DNA from: Treponema sp. UBA4232
GTDB lineage: Bacteria > Spirochaetota > Spirochaetia > Treponematales > Treponemataceae
NCBI GenBank assembly: GCA_002396325.1
Contig: DGXM01000071.1
Span: forward strand, 10,941-20,213
Reading direction: 5' to 3'
Length of the DNA: 9,273 nt
Shown: positions 1 to 5,575 of the stretch, piece after piece
Numbering within the stretch: the first letter of the stretch is position 1
Layout: every line of letters starts with the position of its first letter
Notes under the pieces: model-generated
What the model was told of the DNA's origin: nothing
The model's database searches: none
The model's input: the letters and a program-made list of their open reading frames with translations, nothing else
Translations under genes and position numbers: made by a program

Positions 1-31
1 TCGGCTTTGAACTTCTTGTTATGTGATTTTG

Positions 32-919
32 CTATAAGCGTTTAAGAATGTTATTGTAGTAAGTTTTGTTGATTTCAAAACCTATATATTCCCGATTCAG
101 ATTTTTTGCTGCAACTAAAGTTGTTCCACAACCACAAAAAGGATCTAAAACAACTTGTTTTTCTTTAGTAACTAATTTAATCAATGTTTCCATTAATGAA
201 ACAGCTTTTTGTGTAGGGTGTAAACCTCTATCAGAAGCTTCGGTTTTTACTTTTAATATATTGGAACAAATTTCAAGACCGGAATTTAGCGTATCAGATT
301 GCTTTAATGCAGCTTCATTATAACCGCCTACTTCATAATTAATTATGTTATCAGTAAGTGTTCCTCCGATTGGATACGGTTTCATAAACCAAAGTATGGG
401 CTCAAAAAGGGGTCTTAGATTTCCAATTTTCCAACCTTCCCATTTTTTAGAATTTTCAGTGTCATTTCTCCTGTCAAAAACACAGCTTACTCTTTGTGCG
501 CGATAAGCAGCTGCATCTTTTTCCCAAGAAATCATATCTTTAAAAATAAAGCCTGAATCTTCCATAGCACATATGCAACGATGAGCCATTCTTCTACCTG
601 CGAAAATAAAACAACTTGCACCGGGTTTTAATACTCTATACCAATCAGGAGCCCATTTTAAACACCATTCATAATATTCTTTTGAAATTTTCTTATCTGC
701 TTCTGACCAGCCATTTAAAGGCTTACCACGACTTTTAAAAACGGTACTTTTTGCTTGTGCAGGACTAGAACCCAACAAGGCACTGTTTGTATTCTTATGA
801 AGAACATCCCATTCATCATAATTAATTCCATACGGAATATCAGAAAGAATAAGATGAATTGATTCATCATCAAGAGTCTTTATTAATTCGAGAGAATCTC
901 CAAGTTCAACTCTGTTCAT
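32..919 (-). CDS. Beta-class DNA adenine methyltransferase of a HindIII-type R-M system
   Basis: Predicted cytoplasmic DNA methyltransferase that transfers a methyl group from S-adenosylmethionine to a base in a short recognition site. In the 295-residue protein the catalytic motif IV is DIPYG (about 27-31), a variant of DPPY. HPTQK lies near 236-240, and the cofactor-binding motif I, DPFCGCGTT, is at about 259-267. The order IV then I marks the beta class, mostly N6-adenine enzymes. I chose the ATG at 919 because AGGAG (926-930) sits six bases upstream; the ATG at 925 abuts that site. The gene overlaps the end of the broken HindIII-like nuclease gene by 14 bases and was probably co-transcribed with it. 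From that partner the target is inferred to be AAGCTT, with N6-methylation of an A; the sequence alone does not prove specificity. It ends in TAG with no frame damage. The block is AT-rich compared with the rest of the window. Confidence 0.9.
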   Translation of the reverse strand: MNRVELGDSLELIKTLDDESIHLILSDIPYGINYDEWDVLHKNTNSALLGSSPAQAKSTVFKSRGKPLNGWSEADKKISKEYYEWCLKWAPDWYRVLKPGASCFIFAGRRMAHRCICAMEDSGFIFKDMISWEKDAAAYRAQRVSCVFDRRNDTENSKKWEGWKIGNLRPLFEPILWFMKPYPIGGTLTDNIINYEVGGYNEAALKQSDTLNSGLEICSNILKVKTEASDRGLHPTQKAVSLMETLIKLVTKEKQVVLDPFCGCGTTLVAAKNLNREYIGFEINKTYYNNILKRL

Positions 920-1479
920 CGACATCTCCTAAACTTGACAGATAAGAATTAATTACAGAAATTCTCTCTTCTAATTTTGTTTCTTTTATCAGTTCAGAAA
1001 TTGCCTGTTCATGCGTATATTTTTTTATTTCTTCAATTTTATCTTCGCAATAGGCAAGTTCCAAACTGCCACGTTTTACAATAATCAATTTTTGCTCATT
1101 TAAGAGTTTTAAGAATGAAGAAATATCCATACCTAATTTTTTTGCTACAAAAGAATTGATTTTAGGAAGGAAACAACATTTTGCATTTTCATAAGAAATC
1201 TTAGAATCCCTGACAAGCATTGATGAGCTATTCCAAATTGTTTCTAGAGAAAAATTCTCATTTTCAGAAATGTTATTATCCAAGAGAATTGAAATATGTT
1301 CCCATGCAAATAAGCATACATTGTCGTCCAAAGCCGTTTTATATATTTGACTCTCTGATTTCGGATATTGAAAGTACGGAGAGACTAAAACTGCATATTC
1401 ATTTTCTCCCCCACGCCAATTACTTAAAGCAGCTACCTTAAAATCCTTTTGATTTTTAGCTGTTCGACTCATTTTTTGC
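906..1479 (-). CDS. C-terminal fragment of the HindIII-like endonuclease
   Basis: Open frame of about 191 residues in the second frame of the broken endonuclease gene. The first in-frame ATG codons (about 1479 and 1472) read MQKMSRTAKNQ, and the homology to HindIII begins at SRTAKNQKDFKV. Further matches are the run around YFQYPKSESQI, and LFAWEHISILL, which corresponds to LFSWEHLAILL in HindIII. The end of the protein is helical and charged, as in HindIII. No ribosome-binding site serves this fragment, and the TTG at 1487 is only a computed start. It overlaps the methyltransferase start, so ribosomes reaching this frame would be coupled to that gene. Without the Asp and Lys in the upstream fragment it cannot cut DNA. 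Confidence 0.65.
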
Positions 1480-1797
1480 ATCAGCAACTAAACTATATTT
1501 ATGATATAAACTCTCTGCGATTACATCTGCACTGTCGGCACGTTCTGCTACAGCTTTTGATTTTAGTCCTAACATTCTGAAACATCGTGCCAAAATAACA
1601 TCAGAGGATTTCGAAAAGAGTTTTTCTTCAGAGGAGCTTGCTTTTATACATTCTGGAATAGTTCCGATTTCTTTTACGATTATTTTAATATCATTATCAG
1701 ATAAGGAATCTACATATTCAATAACTTTCTTCGTCTGTTCCTTAAAAGAACCGTTGTCTGAAAATTCTAAGATTTTGTTTAAGAAGTTCTGAAACAT
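1456..1797 (-). CDS. N-terminal fragment of the HindIII-like endonuclease
   Basis: Open frame of 113 residues from ATG 1797 to TAA, preceded by GGGAGG at a spacing of about four bases. It carries the PD-(D/E)xK active-site residues of the HindIII family: Glu in AER at about residue 85, and the Asp and Lys of ADAK at about 106 and 108. It lacks the C-terminal half needed for the fold, for dimerisation and for DNA contacts. The last five residues (NESNS) are out-of-frame sequence. If translated it is probably unstable or inactive. Annotation software may report it as a separate hypothetical protein; it is better read as the 5' part of the pseudogene. A longer TTG start at 1809 lies inside the ribosome-binding site and is unlikely. 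Confidence 0.7.
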   Translation of the reverse strand: MFQNFLNKILEFSDNGSFKEQTKKVIEYVDSLSDNDIKIIVKEIGTIPECIKASSSEEKLFSKSSDVILARCFRMLGLKSKAVAERADSADVIAESLYHKYSLVADAKNESNS

Positions 1798-1858
1798 ATT
1801 TCCTCCCAACTTTTAAATATATCAAATTTTACAAAAAATTTATATAGCTAAAGTCCAT

Positions 1859-1864
1859 ATTATA
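1859..1864 (-). promoter_or_regulatory. Possible -10 box for the R-M operon
   Basis: A perfect TATAAT on the minus strand lies about 60 bases upstream of the nuclease start, in an AT-rich leader. No convincing -35 hexamer sits 16-18 bases upstream, so this is a weak call. The region is AT-rich enough to produce such boxes by chance. Confidence 0.3.
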
Positions 1865-1921
1865 GAATTTCCAAACAAGCCCACAGTGCGGGCATCCACA
1901 TAACACGCTTTTTGACGCCAC

Positions 1922-1950
1922 AAAAAAAGCCCCCGCATTTCTACGGAGGC
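1922..1950 (-). terminator. Rho-independent terminator after secF
   Basis: On the minus strand, GCCTCCG (1944-1950) and CGGGGGC (1929-1935) form a seven-pair stem with one G-U pair and an eight-base loop, followed at once by a run of seven T (1922-1928). It lies 20 bases past the secF stop and should end the yajC-secD-secF transcript. It also marks the boundary with the AT-rich R-M block. Confidence 0.85.
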
Positions 1951-1969
1951 CTCTTGTCACAAAACTGAA

Positions 1970-3205
1970 TCAGTCTTCAGTCTTCTGGATTTTCTTTTCG
2001 GGGTGAGGTCTTGTGTGATTCGACCACTCTCCGCTCTGCCAGTTGCGGCGCATAAGAGCGATAAATCCGGAGCTTATGAACATTGAGGAGTAACATCCGG
2101 AAATAAGACCGATTGTAAGCACGATGGCAAAGCACTCGATGGAACCCGTGTTGAATACCCACAAAGCAACGGATGCAAACAAAGTGGTCACTGTCGTGAT
2201 GATTGAACGGGTAAGCGTGTCGTTCAGCGCTTTGTCAAGAATCTCAGTGAATTTCTTTGCCTGTGTTGTTTTCAGACTCTCACGGACGCGGTCCAAAATA
2301 ACGACGGTTGCGTTGATTGAATAACCGAAGATTGTGAGGACTGCCGCCAGAGTCGTGGTTGAGAACTCAATCTGGAACCACGAAATGAAAGTGAACATAA
2401 TCAGGAAGTCATGCACAAGAGCCACGATGGCACCGAGAGCGAAGTCCCAGTGGAAGCGGATTGTGGCATACAGCCAGATTAAGAACAAAGTCACGATGGT
2501 AAGAAGGATTGAGCGAATCAAAAGTGATGAAGACCACTGGGAACCCACGAAATCCTGCTTCACGACCGGCACATTGTCTGCACCGAACTTTGCCTGCAGA
2601 GCGGTAATAATCTGGTTCTGAAGTTCCTGACTTGAAACCTCGCTGTCCTTGTCAACCTTTGCACGTAACTGGAAACTGCGGTTTTCTTCGGTTCCCAATT
2701 CCTTCACGGAAACATCAAGTCCTGCCACAGCTTCTCTCACCTGCTCAACTGAAGTCAATTCCGAACTCGGCACATAAAGGCGCAGAGGATTTGAAGAAAG
2801 TCGTGAGGTCACAAGGCTGTTCATAAAGAGTCCGTAAGAGTCGGCATCTCCAGAACCCATGACCTTTGCAGAAACACCGGAAACACCGCTCATGGCAGCC
2901 GCCATTGCATTCACAGTCGGATTCTGTCCGAAAGTAAATGTGCGGGTTTCGTTGTCAGCACCGGCACCACTTATAATCATGCGCAGACTTGTGTTGTCAA
3001 GTTCCACATTCACAGTCGCTGAGCCGGAATAAGTCACTTCGATTGCAGCGGGAGCCACACGGACTTCCTCGACAAGACCAGGCACAAAGTCAATACTGAA
3101 ATTGATGCCGCGAACACAAACTCCCACAATGCCGGCCAAAATCAAAATGCCAGAAAAAATCGCGCACGGGAGGAACGCTTTGCTGAATTTAAATTGTCTT
3201 TTCAT
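1970..3205 (-). CDS. secF: Protein translocase subunit SecF (enlarged, with altered key motifs)
   Basis: Inner-membrane RND-type subunit that works with SecD and uses the ion gradient to help move proteins through SecYEG. At 411 residues it is longer than E. coli SecF (323), mostly because the periplasmic domain after the first helix (about 12-34) spans roughly residues 45-220. Five further helices follow from about 227 to 385. Family signatures include GYSIN at 294-298, ILDRVRE at 303-309 and TRSIITT at 332-338. Two motifs are unusual. GYSxND reads GYSINA, so the conserved transmembrane Asp is Ala at 299 (codon GCA). The first-helix GIDFTGG reads SIDFVPG (37-43). Arg333, the usual partner residue, is kept. 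The start ATG overlaps the secD stop (TAATG), and a G-rich ribosome-binding site (GGGGGG) lies upstream. The tail is basic and hydrophilic. The identity is secure; normal ion coupling is uncertain. Confidence 0.95.
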   Translation of the reverse strand: MKRQFKFSKAFLPCAIFSGILILAGIVGVCVRGINFSIDFVPGLVEEVRVAPAAIEVTYSGSATVNVELDNTSLRMIISGAGADNETRTFTFGQNPTVNAMAAAMSGVSGVSAKVMGSGDADSYGLFMNSLVTSRLSSNPLRLYVPSSELTSVEQVREAVAGLDVSVKELGTEENRSFQLRAKVDKDSEVSSQELQNQIITALQAKFGADNVPVVKQDFVGSQWSSSLLIRSILLTIVTLFLIWLYATIRFHWDFALGAIVALVHDFLIMFTFISWFQIEFSTTTLAAVLTIFGYSINATVVILDRVRESLKTTQAKKFTEILDKALNDTLTRSIITTVTTLFASVALWVFNTGSIECFAIVLTIGLISGCYSSMFISSGFIALMRRNWQSGEWSNHTRPHPEKKIQKTED

Positions 3206-4944
3206 TATTTTACCCCCCAGCCAATGCTGATTTTCTGTTTATGGAAAGCCTCTGTTCCCACATCAAAAATCAAGCGAGAAACAACAAGAGCCGTAAACAC
3301 TGTTGAAACGACACCGATTGCAAGGCTGTATGCGAATCCCTGGATTGCTCCGGAACCCAACTGGGACATAAATGCCGCAGCGATGAATGTTGTGATGTTG
3401 GAATCGAGGATTGACCAAAGAGCATTGCTGAATCCTGCAGAAACGGCAGACGCACGGTCTTTTCCAAGACGAAGTTCTTCTTTGATGCGCTCGAAGATGA
3501 TTACGTTTGCATCAACAGCCATACCGATTGTCAAAATCATACCGGCGATTGCAGGCAGAGTGATTGTCAGGTTGAACGCGCTCAAAATACTGAACATGAT
3601 ATAAAGGTTCAAAATCTGAGCAACACAAGCATTGATTCCAGCACCGTGATACCAAATCAGCATGAAAACCATAATGGCGGCAAGACCAACCACGATGGCG
3701 AAAAGTCCCTGACGGATATTCTGATCTCCCAAAGAGGCACCGATAACCTGCTGACTTTCAACTGAAAGCGGAACCTCAAGCCATGCCGTCTGAAGCACCT
3801 TCTGAAGATTCTGCGCCTCCTGCTGGCCGAAACCTGTGATTGCAACGGAACCGTCCATAATTGCGGTTTTGATTGTGGCATTCGACTTCACGCGGTCATC
3901 ACTCACGATTGCAAGATTCTTACCCACGTTTGCAGAAGTGAAATCCCCGAAAATCTTTGAACCTTCGCTGTCGAGTGTGAAACTCACCTGAGGCTTTCCG
4001 GTAATTCCTTCAGTGCCGACCTGTGCAGAGCGGATATGCTTTCCGTCAAGAACGATTTCCTTCTTTACGACGATGTAACCTTCGCGCTGGTCAAGTCCGT
4101 AGTCATCAGTGGTGTAATATCCCATAACCTCGCAGTCTTCAGGAATGATTGAGGGATCAATCAAGTTTCCCTGACTGTCAAAAGTCGTGGTCATATTGGT
4201 ATTATAGTAGCTGTTGAATGAATCGGTGGCTTCGTTGTCAACAAGACGGAAGTTCAAAATACCGCGTCCCTGGATGATGGAGTTTATCTGATCGGTCTCT
4301 GCGCTTCCAGGAATTTCAATATAAATGCGGTCGTCCCCCTGCTGGCGGATTGTCGGAGAGGAAAGTCCGAAGCGGTCAATGCGGCTTGAAAGGGTTTCCA
4401 CAGCCTGTGCCATCGCATTTGCACGGAGTGTCGCCTCGTCAATATTGGAATTCCCAGTCTGAGCCGCAACAACAGCATCCAAATCAGCTTTGACGATGAC
4501 ATTCATACCGCCGCTCAAGTCAAGACCCAGCTTCACGGAGTTCTGGTAACTCTTTTTGTCTGCCAGAATCTTTGTGCGGTAACGGCCTTCAATCAATTCG
4601 GAAATTTCGGCTTCGCTGTCAAATGATGCAAGGGCATCGCGCAGTGTCATGGGAGAAGGGATTGCCTTTTCCATATTGCGGTAGTTCTTTTCAGCAGCTT
4701 TTTTAAGCCATTTCTGATCTTCGGTGAGAGCAGTAGCGGCATCTGCCTTTACAGCAGCTTTAAGAGCGGCAACATCCTCAGCAGCCTTTACGGTTGAATA
4801 CGACTTGATGTTTTCCAACGTGCTCAAAGCCAATGCCTGATCTTCCTTGGGAGTCAACGCATACCACTTGATGGACGGCCACAGGAATACAAAGCACAAA
4901 GCAAGAACAGCCAGAATCAAAATAAAACGACTTCTTTTGTTCAT
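3205..4944 (-). CDS. secD: Protein translocase subunit SecD
   Basis: Inner-membrane partner of SecF that binds emerging substrates on the periplasmic side and couples their release to ion flow. At 579 residues it is near the E. coli length (615). Features in order are an N-terminal helix (about 7-23), an Ala/Lys-rich and probably helical stretch (30-130), the first SecD motif LGLDLSGG (139-146), the P1 domain with IEIPGS (209-214) and ILNFRLVD (229-236), and five helices from about 411 to 562. The ion-pathway motif GMAVDANVIIFERIKEE (474-490) is intact, with Asp478 matching E. coli Asp519. DSNITT (514-519) is also normal. The start overlaps the yajC stop by one base and the stop overlaps the secF start by one base, which suggests translational coupling. 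Its own ribosome-binding site is weak (GGGA). Nothing in it looks damaged. Confidence 0.97.
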   Translation of the reverse strand: MNKRSRFILILAVLALCFVFLWPSIKWYALTPKEDQALALSTLENIKSYSTVKAAEDVAALKAAVKADAATALTEDQKWLKKAAEKNYRNMEKAIPSPMTLRDALASFDSEAEISELIEGRYRTKILADKKSYQNSVKLGLDLSGGMNVIVKADLDAVVAAQTGNSNIDEATLRANAMAQAVETLSSRIDRFGLSSPTIRQQGDDRIYIEIPGSAETDQINSIIQGRGILNFRLVDNEATDSFNSYYNTNMTTTFDSQGNLIDPSIIPEDCEVMGYYTTDDYGLDQREGYIVVKKEIVLDGKHIRSAQVGTEGITGKPQVSFTLDSEGSKIFGDFTSANVGKNLAIVSDDRVKSNATIKTAIMDGSVAITGFGQQEAQNLQKVLQTAWLEVPLSVESQQVIGASLGDQNIRQGLFAIVVGLAAIMVFMLIWYHGAGINACVAQILNLYIMFSILSAFNLTITLPAIAGMILTIGMAVDANVIIFERIKEELRLGKDRASAVSAGFSNALWSILDSNITTFIAAAFMSQLGSGAIQGFAYSLAIGVVSTVFTALVVSRLIFDVGTEAFHKQKISIGWGVK

Positions 4945-5408
4945 TAGTTTGTCCCGGAATCAGAATCTGCGGAAGCTTCATCTGAATCACTATCCTTTAT
5001 TTCTGATACAATTTTATCTTCTTTTGTCTTCTTTCCAAAAAGGCCCTTCTTTTCTTCAGGCTGTGCGGCGGAAGAAGCAGGCTTGTCAACAATCACGGTT
5101 GCAATGGCGGTGCGGTTGAATTCAATGCGGGCACCATCATCAACCTTCAAAATGACGGTATTTTCCTTTGTAGTTGCAACGGTTCCGTGGATACCACCGA
5201 TTGTAATCACCTTGTCTCCCTTTTTGAGAGCGGCAATCATCTTCTCTGTTTCCTTCTGCTTTTTGTTCTGCGGGCGAATCATAAAGAAATACATGATTAC
5301 AAACACCAGTAAAATGGGCACGAGTCCCAACAGACCGCCTCCAGGCATAAGAGCTCCCTCAGCAGGAGTTCCAGTGGTCAAAAAGAACGGAATATAAGAC
5401 ATTTTCAT
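4944..5408 (-). CDS. yajC: Preprotein translocase subunit YajC
   Basis: Small membrane protein that associates with SecD and SecF in the holotranslocon. From ATG 5408 it has 154 residues, longer than the usual 85-115. One helix (about 26-44) ends in the family hallmark MIRPQNKKQKE (43-53). The cytoplasmic YajC domain follows, with LKKGDKVITIGGIHGTV (61-77) and a beta-rich section to about residue 107. A non-conserved tail contains GLFGKKTKE and then an acidic Ser/Asp run (138-152). The ribosome-binding site AAGGAAGG fits either the ATG at 5408 or the one at 5402 (MSYIP); upstream starts to 5489 cross the leader and have no family support. It is the first gene of the yajC-secD-secF unit and overlaps secD by one base. 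Confidence 0.95.
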   Translation of the reverse strand: MKMSYIPFFLTTGTPAEGALMPGGGLLGLVPILLVFVIMYFFMIRPQNKKQKETEKMIAALKKGDKVITIGGIHGTVATTKENTVILKVDDGARIEFNRTAIATVIVDKPASSAAQPEEKKGLFGKKTKEDKIVSEIKDSDSDEASADSDSGTN

Positions 5409-5431
5409 TTCCTTCCTTAAAATTTGATATA

Positions 5432-5464
5432 CGGACAGCCAGACCGAATCAGATTCAGAGTCCG
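5432..5464 (-). repeat. Inverted repeat in the yajC leader
   Basis: GAATC (5446-5450) and GATTC (5452-5456) form a tight inverted repeat. It is flanked by CGGAC (5432-5436) and GTCCG (5460-5464), which could form an outer stem across an internal loop. It lies between the candidate promoter and the yajC ribosome-binding site. No T-run follows, so it is not a normal terminator. Confidence 0.35.
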
Positions 5465-5500
5465 TCCAGGCACCCCGCACAATAAGCACAGAATACCAGT

Positions 5501-5528
5501 GCTATAAGTTACCACTTTTTTAAATCAA
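5501..5528 (-). promoter_or_regulatory. Candidate promoter for yajC-secD-secF
   Basis: On the minus strand, TTGATT (5523-5528) and TATAGC (5501-5506) are 16 bases apart, about 95 bases upstream of yajC and about 50 bases beyond the TPR gene stop. An overlapping alternative is TTGCCA with TAACTT at 17 bases. No clear terminator follows the TPR gene, so yajC could also receive read-through transcripts. Confidence 0.4.
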
Positions 5529-5575
5529 TGGCAAGGGGGAATTGAGAATTGACAACTGCGGACTGAAACACAGTT

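Larger units (their letters stand above)
906..1797 (-). pseudogene. HindIII-type type II restriction endonuclease, split by a frameshift
   Basis: Two adjacent frames together match the whole of R.HindIII, as I recall that sequence. The first (1797-1456, 113 residues) aligns with the HindIII N-terminus, including the EKLFSK block, a Glu equivalent to HindIII Glu86 (AER) and the catalytic pair in LVADAK (HindIII Asp108 and Lys110). It then runs out of frame into NESNS and a stop. The second frame picks up at SRTAKNQKDFKV (about 1469) and continues to the TGA at 906, matching the HindIII C-terminal half. Joined, the parts give 108 plus 188 residues; HindIII has 300. HindIII has four residues (SFRL) between ADAK and SRT where this gene has only four bases, which fits an eight-base deletion. 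A one-base error in the A6 run (1472-1477) is the other possibility. The start at 1797 is chosen for GGAGG (1802-1806). Full-length nuclease should not be made unless the frameshift is a sequencing error or is bypassed. Confidence 0.9.

Noticed and set aside
1877..1894. Small hairpin GCCC/GGGC near the boundary of the R-M block
   Set aside because: It has only four pairs and a weak T-rich tail; the nearby hairpin at 1922-1950 already explains termination.
5409..5489. Longer YajC start at 5489
   Set aside because: The added 27 residues are not YajC-like, and a clear ribosome-binding site precedes the ATG at 5408/5402.
5540..5552. Short tandem AATTGAG-AATTGAC after the TPR gene
   Set aside because: There are only two seven-base units, too few to call a repeat array.
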